Positions 57,880 through 64,000 of a stretch of DNA of 64,000 nt are shown here, piece by piece. The stretch lies in assembly GCF_001691565.1 (NCBI RefSeq), contig NZ_MAYO01000003.1, forward strand, positions 1,278,766 through 1,342,765. Reading direction: 5' to 3'. The stretch is from Microbacterium oleivorans. GTDB taxonomy: Bacteria; Actinomycetota; Actinomycetes; Actinomycetales; Microbacteriaceae. The notes beneath the pieces were generated by a model. The model did no database searches. It was not told the DNA's origin and worked only from the letters and a program-made list of their open reading frames with translations. The translations under genes were made by a program, and so were the position numbers. The first letter of the stretch is position 1. Every line of letters begins with the position of its first letter.

Positions 57880-60539
57880 TTCTTCTTCGCCGCCGGCTTG
57901 CGCGCGGCGGGCTTGCGGGTGGTGCGCTTGGGCGCCGGACCCTTCGCCCGTTTGTCCGCCAGCATCTGCACGGCGACCTCGAAGGTGATGTCGTCCGCCG
58001 TCTGTCCGCGCGGGATCGTGACGTTCGTCGTCCCGTCGGTGACGTAGGCGCCGAAGCGGCCGTCCTTGATGCGGATCGGCTTGCCGCTGACCGGATCGGC
58101 CTCGAACTCCTTGAGGGAGGTCGCGGCGCGGTTCGCGTACTTGGGCTGCGAGTAGATCTCGAGGGCCTGCTCGAGCGTGATGTCGAAGATCATGTCCTCG
58201 CTCGCGATACTCCGCGAGTCGGTGCCCTTTTTGATGTAGGGACCGTAGGGGCCGTTCTGAGCCGTGATGACGGCACCCGACTCGGGGTCGGTGCCGACTT
58301 CCCGGGGCAGCGACAGGAGCTTCAGCGCCGTCTCGAGATCGATGGTCTCGGGCGACATGCTCTTGAACAGGGACGCGCGCTTGGGCTTGGGCGCGACGGC
58401 CTTCTTCGCACCGCGCTTGGGCTTGACCTCCTCGGCGGGGGCCTCATGCTCGGGGAGCACCTCTTCGAGGTACGGACCGAAGCGGCCGTCCTTGATGACG
58501 ACGTCGCGCCCGTTCTCGGGGTTCTGGCCGAGCACCCGATCGCCGCCGACAGGGGCGTCGATGAGCTCGCGCGCCTTCTCGGGGGTGAGCTCGTCGGGCG
58601 CGAGGTCCTCGGGGACGTTGATGCGACGCGGTGTCTCGGGGTCGTCGCCGGGCACCTCGAGGTACGGCCCGTAGCGGCCGAACCGGAGCACGGCGACGTC
58701 GCCGATCTTCGTCGAGTTGATCTCGCGCGCGTCGATGTCGCCGAGGTTGTCGACGATGTTGCGCAGGCCCACGTGGCCCTCGGAGCCGAAGTAGAACTCG
58801 CGCAGCCATGCGGCGCGGTTCTGCTCGCCGCGGGCGATCGCGTCGAGGTCGTCTTCGAGTGCGGCCGTGAAGTCGTAGTCGACGAGGTCGGCGAAGTGCT
58901 CCTCGAGGAGGCGCACGATGCTGAACGCGAGCCAGCTGGGCACCAGCGCCTGACCGCGCTTGGACACGTAGCCGCGGTCGAGGATCACGTCGATGATGCT
59001 CGCGAAGGTCGAGGGCCGGCCGATGCCGCGCTCCTCGAGCGCCTTGACGAGGGAGGCCTCGGTGTAGCGGGGCTTCGGGCTGGTTGCGTGGCCCTTCGGC
59101 TCGACGTCCGTCAGCGTCAGGGCGTCGCCGACGGCGAGCGCAGGGAGGGACTGATCGTCGGTGCGATCGTTGTCGTGACGCTTCTCGTCGCGCCCCTCCT
59201 CGTAGGCCTCGAGGAAGCCCTTGAAGGTGTAGACGGTTCCGGACGCCGTGAACGTCGCGGTCTTGCCTGCGGCATCCGCGTCGATCGTGACGGTCGTGGT
59301 CTCGTACTTGGCGTCGGCCATCTGGCTGGCGACGGTGCGCTTCCAGATGAGCTCGTACAGGCGCACCTCGTCGCGGTCGAGCCCGGAGGTGACCTCCTTG
59401 GGCGTGCGGAAGTGCTCGCCCGAGGGACGGATCGCCTCGTGGGCCTCCTGCGCGTTCTTCGCGTTGTTGCGGTAGCTGCGCGGGTTCGCGGGCACGGCCT
59501 TGTCGCCGTAGAGCGCGACCGCCTGCGTGCGCGCGGCGGTGACCGCCTGGGCCGACAGAGCGGTCGAGTCGGTGCGCATATAGGTGATGTAGCCCTTTTC
59601 GTAGAGCCGCTGCGCGACGCCCATGGCGTGCTTGGCGCTCATCGAGAGCTTGCGACCGGCCTCCTGCTGGAGGGTCGAGGTCGTGAACGGGGGCTTCGGG
59701 CTGCGCGTGCCGGGCTTGGCCTCGACGCTGACGACGGATGCCGTCGCGGACGCTTCGAGCGCTGCGGCCAGCTCGCGGGCCTGATCCTCGGTGAGGACGA
59801 CGACGGCCTTCTTCAGCGCGCCGGTGTCGTCGAAATCGGTGCCTCGGGCCAGCGGTGCTCCGTCGAGGCGGGCGAGACGGATGGCGAAGGCATCCGATCC
59901 CTTCACCGCGGTGGAGTCGACGTCCCAGTACGAGGCGGAGACGAACGCCATGCGCTCGCGCTCACGCTCGACGACCATGCGGGTGGCGGCGGACTGGACG
60001 CGTCCGGCGCTCGTCCCCTGGCCGACCTTCCGGCGGGTGACGTCGGAGACGTCCCAGCCATAGAGGCGGTCGAGGATGCGTCGGGTCTCCTGCGCGTCGA
60101 CGAGGGCGTGATCGAGTTCGCGGGTGTTCTTCACCGCGGCTTGGATGGCGTCCTTCGTGATCTCGTGGAAGACCATCCGCTTGACCGGGACCTTGGGTTT
60201 GAGAGTCTCGAGCAGGTGCCACGCGATGGCTTCGCCTTCGCGGTCCTCATCAGTGGCGAGCAGGAGTTCGTCGGCGTTCTTCAGGGCTCGCTTGAGCTCG
60301 GTGACCGTCTTCTTGCCGCGGTCGCTCTCCACATAAAGAGGAGTGAAGTCGTTCTCGATGTCGATGGAGTACTTCCCGACGGAGGTCTTCTTCAGATCCG
60401 CGGGGATGTCCTTCTTGTCGGCGAGGTCGCGGATGTGTCCGACCGAACTCATGACTTCGTAACCGTCACCTAGGTATCCCTGGATCGAGCGCATCTTCGT
60501 CGGAGACTCGACGATGACGAGCTTCTTGCCCTGTGCCAC
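57876..60539 (-). CDS. topA: DNA topoisomerase I
   Basis: 887 residues. Type IA topoisomerase relaxing negative supercoils. Toprim domain at the N-terminus (KLVIVESPTKMRSIQ, TDEDREGEAIAWHLL), active-site Tyr320 in GYITYMRTDST, and a C-terminal region with several FGxYL/V repeats (RFGRYGPYLEVPG, RFGPYLEEVLP, RFGAYVTDG) but without zinc fingers, as in other Actinobacteria. Ends in a lysine-rich tail (KRTTRKPAARKPAAKKK). Start is a GTG at 60539 with AAAGGA upstream; a longer open frame to 61148 runs through the pilus genes and is not used. Confidence 0.95.
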   Translation of the reverse strand: MAQGKKLVIVESPTKMRSIQGYLGDGYEVMSSVGHIRDLADKKDIPADLKKTSVGKYSIDIENDFTPLYVESDRGKKTVTELKRALKNADELLLATDEDREGEAIAWHLLETLKPKVPVKRMVFHEITKDAIQAAVKNTRELDHALVDAQETRRILDRLYGWDVSDVTRRKVGQGTSAGRVQSAATRMVVERERERMAFVSASYWDVDSTAVKGSDAFAIRLARLDGAPLARGTDFDDTGALKKAVVVLTEDQARELAAALEASATASVVSVEAKPGTRSPKPPFTTSTLQQEAGRKLSMSAKHAMGVAQRLYEKGYITYMRTDSTALSAQAVTAARTQAVALYGDKAVPANPRSYRNNAKNAQEAHEAIRPSGEHFRTPKEVTSGLDRDEVRLYELIWKRTVASQMADAKYETTTVTIDADAAGKTATFTASGTVYTFKGFLEAYEEGRDEKRHDNDRTDDQSLPALAVGDALTLTDVEPKGHATSPKPRYTEASLVKALEERGIGRPSTFASIIDVILDRGYVSKRGQALVPSWLAFSIVRLLEEHFADLVDYDFTAALEDDLDAIARGEQNRAAWLREFYFGSEGHVGLRNIVDNLGDIDAREINSTKIGDVAVLRFGRYGPYLEVPGDDPETPRRINVPEDLAPDELTPEKARELIDAPVGGDRVLGQNPENGRDVVIKDGRFGPYLEEVLPEHEAPAEEVKPKRGAKKAVAPKPKRASLFKSMSPETIDLETALKLLSLPREVGTDPESGAVITAQNGPYGPYIKKGTDSRSIASEDMIFDITLEQALEIYSQPKYANRAATSLKEFEADPVSGKPIRIKDGRFGAYVTDGTTNVTIPRGQTADDITFEVAVQMLADKRAKGPAPKRTTRKPAARKPAAKKK

Positions 60540-60580
60540 GTGGCGTCCTTTCTTCGTTGCACACCATACACACCGCATTG

Positions 60581-60910
60581 TCAAGAGTGCGCTGAGAGGG
60601 GTGGCCCCGCGCGTGCGCGGGCGCGCGCGTCCCACGCGGCGAAGGCGACCGAGACCTCGACGGTCGCGATCAGCCCGTCGAGCCGGCACGCGGTGAGGGA
60701 TGCGCCCACGTGCGCCGCGACATCCGCCGCCTGCTCGCACGGCTCTCCGAGCACGAGACCCGATGCGGTGTCGGCTGCGGCGAGGGCTGCGGCGTCGGCA
60801 GCGCCGGCCGCACGGGCAGCCGTCGAGGCGGCCGCGCCCGCGGTGACGAAACCCACCGCGAGGGTCGCCGTCACCGCGAGGACACCGACCGTCGTCGCCG
60901 TCCCGGCCAT
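60581..60910 (-). CDS. Rv3654c-family TadE-like small protein
   Basis: 109 residues. One N-terminal membrane helix (about 4-28: ATTVGVLAVTATLAVGFVTAGAA) with a pilin-like start, then an alanine-rich helical domain with two cysteines (EPCEQAA, TACRLD). Matches the small family downstream of TadE genes in actinobacterial tad loci (mycobacterial Rv3654c). Likely exported or membrane-anchored pseudopilin. ATG at 60910 overlaps the stop of the preceding TadE-like gene; last gene before topA. Confidence 0.85.
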   Translation of the reverse strand: MAGTATTVGVLAVTATLAVGFVTAGAAASTAARAAGAADAAALAAADTASGLVLGEPCEQAADVAAHVGASLTACRLDGLIATVEVSVAFAAWDARARARAGPPLSAHS

Positions 60911-61248
60911 CAGCCGTCCTCCGGCGCGGCGAGCGCGCACGACGTCGCCTGCAGATCCGGCAGCGGCAACGGCACCCCGACGCCGGCCGCCAGATCCGCA
61001 CACACCAGATCTCCCTCTCGTCGGGTCCGCACCGAGGCACCCGAAGCCAGAGCGGATGCCGCGGCCCGCACCCGCTCGACGGGCTCCTCACGCGCCGCGA
61101 GGCGTGCAGCCTGCGCCGCTGCGTGCTCCAGACGCACCTGACGCGCACCCACGGAGAGCGCGGATACCGCCAGGACGATGACGAGGACGACGGCGGGGAC
61201 CGTCACGGCGAACTCCGCCGCGACCGATCCCCGCTCGTCCCGTCTCAT
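60910..61248 (-). CDS. TadE-family pilus assembly protein
   Basis: 112 residues. Begins RDERGSVAAEFAVTVPAVVLVIVLAVSALSV, the TadE pseudopilin signature (Gly-Ser-x-Ala-x-Glu then a hydrophobic helix), followed by a polar domain with two cysteines (VCADLA, TSCALA). Minor pilin-like component of a Tad/Flp system. Start overlaps the DUF4244 stop by 4 bases. Confidence 0.88.
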   Translation of the reverse strand: MRRDERGSVAAEFAVTVPAVVLVIVLAVSALSVGARQVRLEHAAAQAARLAAREEPVERVRAAASALASGASVRTRREGDLVCADLAAGVGVPLPLPDLQATSCALAAPEDG

Positions 61249-61448
61249 GAGACGGTGAGGGCGCGCCGGACCAGGTCGGTGAGGATGCCGCGCACCTCGT
61301 CCGAGCGCATGATGATCACCAGCAAACCCGCGAAGGCCACGGCGGCCATCGTGGCGATGGCGTACTCGGCGGTCGCCGCGCCGGACTCGTCGGCGAACAG
61401 CGCCGCCGCGCGGCGGCGGGTCAGGGTGGGCAGATCGTGGGTCGTCAT
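61245..61448 (-). CDS. DUF4244 (Flp-pilin-like) protein
   Basis: 67 residues: polar N-terminus (THDLPTLTRRRAAALF), an ADESGAATAEYAIATMAAVAFAGLLVIIM prepilin-like segment with Ala/Gly-Glu preceding a hydrophobic helix, and a basic C-terminus. Actinobacterial Flp-type pilins of tad loci carry DUF4244. It would be the main pilin subunit if the locus builds a pilus. ATG has GGAGGA upstream. Confidence 0.88.
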   Translation of the reverse strand: MTTHDLPTLTRRRAAALFADESGAATAEYAIATMAAVAFAGLLVIIMRSDEVRGILTDLVRRALTVS

Positions 61449-61491
61449 GGTTCTCCTCCGTTGGGTTGCGAATGATGGGCACGTCGAGAGC

Positions 61492-62379
61492 TCACAGGGT
61501 GAGCGAGGTCGTGGTGAGCACGGAGAGCAGCATCGGTCCGACGCCGAGCAGCAAGAATGCGGGGAGCGTGCAGACCCCCAGTGGAAGCAGCAGCCGGCCC
61601 GAGAGCGTCGCGGCACGGAGTCGCCCCTCGGTGCGCGCCGCCTGACGGCGGGCCGCGGCATCCGCGCGCAGCAACTCGACTGCGGGGGCGCCGGCGGACC
61701 GCGACAGGGCGAGCACCGCCTCGGTGTCGGCCGAGGGCGCGAGACCGGACGCGGCCGTCGCCACTTCGACCGCCCGCGGGATGGACACGCCGCCCGAGAG
61801 CGCGATCGCGATCACCTCGGCATCGAGTCCCGGGATCTCCTCCCCCGGCTGCGCCCGCGCGACCAGGGCACGCGTCCACCGGTGGGTCACCAGCATGAGG
61901 AGTCCTCCCGCGACCAGGCAGACGGCACCGGCGGGGGTGGCGAGCACCGAGAACGGGTCGAACCCGAGGGCGGCGCCGAGGCCCAGCGCCACGAGGGGCA
62001 GCCACGCGATCAGACGCGCGGTCGTCTGAGGCTCGGCGAGCGCCGCCCGGACGTCGTCACGGGCCTGGTGCGCGTCGCGGAGCGCCTCGGCGAGTCCGCG
62101 CAAGCTCACCGCGAGCGGCGCCCCGACGACCGTCGCGACGCGCCAGGCTATGCCGATCTGCTGCCAGGCGCCCCCGCGCTCGGCGAGAGCAGACTCCGCC
62201 GAGCCACCGGCATCCCGGCGCTCGCACACGGCGATCGCGGCCGGATCTCCCCCGTCGGCGAGATGACGCCACGCGGCGTGGGGCGCGATCCCCGCCTGCA
62301 GAAGGACGGCGAGGCGCTGCACGACGGCGGCGACCTCCGCCGCGTCCGGCGACGGCGCTCGCACCTTTCGACGCATCAC
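61492..62379 (-). CDS. Type II secretion F-family protein (TadB/TadC-like)
   Basis: 295 residues with about four helices: a short N-terminal helical part, T2SSF domain (about 170-290, EIPGLDAEVIAIALSGGVSIPRAVEVA) and C-terminal membrane segments. One protein stands in for the TadB and TadC pair that other loci have. It would form the inner-membrane platform for pilus assembly. GTG start overlaps the TadA stop by 4 bases. Confidence 0.88.
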   Translation of the reverse strand: MMRRKVRAPSPDAAEVAAVVQRLAVLLQAGIAPHAAWRHLADGGDPAAIAVCERRDAGGSAESALAERGGAWQQIGIAWRVATVVGAPLAVSLRGLAEALRDAHQARDDVRAALAEPQTTARLIAWLPLVALGLGAALGFDPFSVLATPAGAVCLVAGGLLMLVTHRWTRALVARAQPGEEIPGLDAEVIAIALSGGVSIPRAVEVATAASGLAPSADTEAVLALSRSAGAPAVELLRADAAARRQAARTEGRLRAATLSGRLLLPLGVCTLPAFLLLGVGPMLLSVLTTTSLTL

Positions 62380-63365
62380 GACAGCTCCTCGATCTCGAGC
62401 CGGTCGGCTCTGACGACCGGTCGGGCGAGCCCGACGACGCGGCGCACGCCATCCGATCCGCGCTCCACATGGACGACGGCGCCGATCGCACTGGCCGTCT
62501 GCCGCGCAAGGGCACGATCGTCCATACCGGCGAGGGCTCCCAAGGCCTCGAGCCGTGCGGGCACGTCGGCGAGGCCGCTCGCGTGCACTGTCCCCGCTCC
62601 GCCGTCGTGTCCTGTGTTCAGAGCGGTGAGGAGCTCACGGATCTCCTCACCGCGGCACTCCCCCACCACCAGGCGGTCGGGACGCATGCGAAGCGCTTCC
62701 CGGAGCAGCCGTCCGAGCGGAATGGCACCGACGCCCTCGAGATTGGCCTGGCGCGCCTCGAGACGGACATGGTGAGGGTGGGAGATCCGGAGCTCCGCGA
62801 CGTCTTCGATGGTGACGATCCGCTCCGAGACGGGTACACGCCCCAGCAGCGCGGCGAGCAACGTCGTCTTGCCTGCGCCTGTCGCACCCGTCACCAGGAC
62901 GTTGCCGCGCCGGTCGACGAGCCTCTCCAACCGCGAACCGATCGCCGCGTCGAACGCGCCGCGTCGACCGAGGTCGTCGAGGTCCGGCATCCCCGTCGCC
63001 GGCAGCCGGATCGAGATCGTGGCCCCCGCGCAGGAGATCGGCGGCAGGACCGCGTGAACTCTGACACCGTGCTCCCACCGGACGTCGGCGCACGGAGTGG
63101 CGTCGTCGAGATGGCGCCCACCGAGCGCGATGAGGCCGACCGCGAGGTCACGAACGGCGTGCTCGTCGAGCCCCCAGTCCGGCACGCGCTCGGTTCCTCC
63201 TCCGCGATCGACGTAGAGACCGTCGCAGCCGTTGACGAAGACATCCGTGACGTCCGGGTCCGCAAGGTATCGCCGGAGCGGAGCGACCACGGGATGCCCC
63301 GGTACCGGTCGAGGCTGCGCGGCGGTGCCGGCACCTCGGCGGGCGACGATGAACGGATGCGGCAT
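62376..63365 (-). CDS. tadA: TadA/CpaF-type secretion ATPase
   Basis: 329 residues. GspE/CpaF ATPase with N-terminal domain (YLADPDVTDVFVNGCDGLYVDRGG), Walker A GATGAGKTT, ASP-box-like IVTIEDVAELRI and Walker B DRLVVGECRGEE. Powers pilus assembly at the platform. The start at 63365 (MPHPFIV) is fixed by TAGCGT 7 nt upstream; the open frame begins at 63389. First gene of the tad operon. No ssd gene lies between it and the 6C RNA, unlike mycobacteria. Confidence 0.92.
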   Translation of the reverse strand: MPHPFIVARRGAGTAAQPRPVPGHPVVAPLRRYLADPDVTDVFVNGCDGLYVDRGGGTERVPDWGLDEHAVRDLAVGLIALGGRHLDDATPCADVRWEHGVRVHAVLPPISCAGATISIRLPATGMPDLDDLGRRGAFDAAIGSRLERLVDRRGNVLVTGATGAGKTTLLAALLGRVPVSERIVTIEDVAELRISHPHHVRLEARQANLEGVGAIPLGRLLREALRMRPDRLVVGECRGEEIRELLTALNTGHDGGAGTVHASGLADVPARLEALGALAGMDDRALARQTASAIGAVVHVERGSDGVRRVVGLARPVVRADRLEIEELS

Positions 63366-63372
63366 GTCGGCG

Positions 63373-63378
63373 ACGCTA
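63373..63378 (-). promoter_or_regulatory. -10 box of leaderless promoter (tad operon)
   Basis: TAGCGT on the minus strand lies 7 nt before the ATG at 63365. Confidence 0.6.
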
Positions 63379-63473
63379 GGCGGCGGCATACCCCCACGGG
63401 CCCTGACGGCTCACCCACGTGCATGACGACCGCCGGAGCGGGCGTGTGCAGAAGACGGCGGGACCTCACGCCG

Positions 63474-63571
63474 AGAGAAAGAGGAGGGCGGCACCCAGTG
63501 GGGGGAAAGGGTGCCGCCCACGCGATCGCGCATCAGGGGGGATCAGTGCGATCGCGAAGCCGAATCGATGT
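63474..63571 (-). ncRNA. 6C small RNA
   Basis: The minus strand forms two hairpins whose loops each contain exactly six C: a first hairpin with arms CGCGATCGC (63548-63556 with 63521-63529) and loop with CCCCCC at 63536-63541, and a second with 11-bp stem (63486-63496 with 63509-63519) and loop TTTCCCCCCACT. A T-rich tail follows (TCCTCTTTCTCT). This is the defining architecture of 6C RNA, a conserved actinobacterial regulator (B11 in M. tuberculosis). Its place upstream of the tad operon agrees with the mycobacterial locus. A possible -10 (ATTATC) lies at about 63578-63583. Confidence 0.88.
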
Positions 63572-63737
63572 TCGGGCGATAATGATCTTACGCTCATCCC
63601 GGACGCGACCGCGCCCCTGCATCTTGTGAATTCGCCCTCACCCACTATCGGCGGTAGTCGCGCGTCGGCGCCGAAAATTAGAGTGACCGCATCGCCGCAC
63701 GAGGCCACGACGGCCGGGACGCAAAGGAGCGCCGCAT
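63572..63737. other. Intergenic region with the divergent 6C and acs promoters
   Basis: Between the 6C RNA and acs. AT-richer than its surroundings, with candidate boxes at 63578-63590 (6C side) and 63618-63680 (acs side, TTGTGA at 63624-63629). No open frame with family support. Confidence 0.4.
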
Positions 63738-64000
63738 GAGCAGCCAGATCGACCACCTCCTCACCGAGACCCGACGCTTCGCGCCGTCCGCGGAGTTCGC
63801 CGAGCAGGCCAACGCGCACGCCGATCTCTACGACGAGGCAACGGCCGACCGTGAGGCGTTCTGGGCCGAGCAGGCGCGCGCGCTCCACTGGGAGAAGCCG
63901 TTCACCAAGGCTCTCGACTGGTCGAACCCGCCATTCGCGACCTGGTTCGAGGACGGCGAGCTCAACGTCGCGTACAACTGCCTCGACCGCCACGTGGAGG
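63738..64000 (+). CDS. acs: Acetyl-CoA synthetase, 5' end only
   Basis: The first 87 codons run off the right edge. The start SSQIDHLLTETRRFAPSAEF, then EQARALHWEKPFTKALDWSNPPFATWF, DGELNVAYNCLDRHV are the N-terminal domain of acetyl-CoA synthetases, which make acetyl-CoA from acetate, ATP and CoA. AAAGGAG lies 6 nt before the ATG. Activity and the usual acetyl-lysine regulation site lie beyond the window. Confidence 0.93.

Noticed and set aside
60540..61148. N-terminal extension of topA
   Set aside because: The open frame continues upstream, but the first conserved topA residues start at 60539 (GTG with AAAGGA), and the upstream part is the pilus gene region.
63624..63642. CRP/GlxR site before acs
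   Set aside because: TGTGA and TCAC are 8 bases apart, not 6, and the second half is degenerate.
1..64000. CRISPR arrays, insertion sequences, prophage
   Set aside because: No repeated spacer-like units, transposase, integrase or phage structural genes were seen on either strand.

Overview
The window is chromosomal DNA from a high-GC actinobacterium, most likely Microbacteriaceae and probably Microbacterium or a close relative. This rests on the strongly GC-biased third codon positions, the frequent in-frame GCGGCATCC/GGATGCCGC words, the many start codons placed 6-7 nt after a TAnnnT box (leaderless transcripts), a SigK-RskA-fasciclin locus, and a topA/tad/6C RNA/acs order like that of other Actinobacteria. 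No species-level marker is present. Almost every base is coding, and most long open frames opposite or inside the genes listed are GC-driven shadows.

Layout. 1-4 kb: end of a class IV aminotransferase, a conserved actinobacterial protein, then rskA-sigK divergent from a fasciclin lipoprotein whose upstream region carries a SigK-like promoter. 4.0-6.2 kb: a small glycine-rich membrane protein, tRNA-Lys, and a lower-GC segment with an acyltransferase and about 0.6 kb of degenerate DNA, which looks like an acquired island. 6.2-10.5 kb: Mn catalase and a tightly coupled trio (acyl-CoA-dehydrogenase-like, PIG-L deacetylase fused to a methyltransferase, GT2 glycosyltransferase) that looks like an unassigned biosynthetic unit. 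10.5-22.9 kb: a molybdenum-cofactor region with moaA, modABC plus a TOBE/HTH regulator, moeB-moeA-moaC-moaD, moaE, mog, and a membrane-anchored sulfite-oxidase-type enzyme as the probable client; lipoproteins, an SRPBCC protein and an epimerase are interspersed.

23-31 kb holds single genes: MerR regulator, endonuclease/exonuclease/phosphatase protein, PhzF-like protein, hydrolase, ferredoxin-reductase-like flavoprotein, P-loop protein, DUF222/HNH protein and YciI-like protein. 30.6-39.2 kb: a TetR regulator divergent from a family-5 solute-binding protein, two ATPases, two permeases and a GH3 beta-glycosidase, i.e. an import-and-hydrolyse operon for an oligosaccharide or glycoside, with an operator lying between the promoter boxes and a strong terminator. 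40.2-45.9 kb: a CitAB-type two-component system divergent from a TctCBA tripartite tricarboxylate transporter. 46-51.3 kb: a minus-strand run SDR, GH15, GT4, DUF2510 protein and nicotinamidase. 51.3-54.4 kb: DUF3054 protein, MMPL exporter with a palindromic operator over its -10 box, and tRNA-Thr.

54.5-64 kb is housekeeping: topA-tmk-holB and a tripeptidyl-aminopeptidase-like lipoprotein in one minus-strand operon, a compact tad-type pilus/secretion locus, a 6C small RNA, and the 5' end of acs. No CRISPR array, insertion sequence, prophage or replication origin was seen. The best candidates for undescribed biology are the ACAD/PIG-L-methyltransferase/GT2 trio, the operators at the molybdenum locus and the MMPL gene, and the reduced tad locus beside a 6C RNA.
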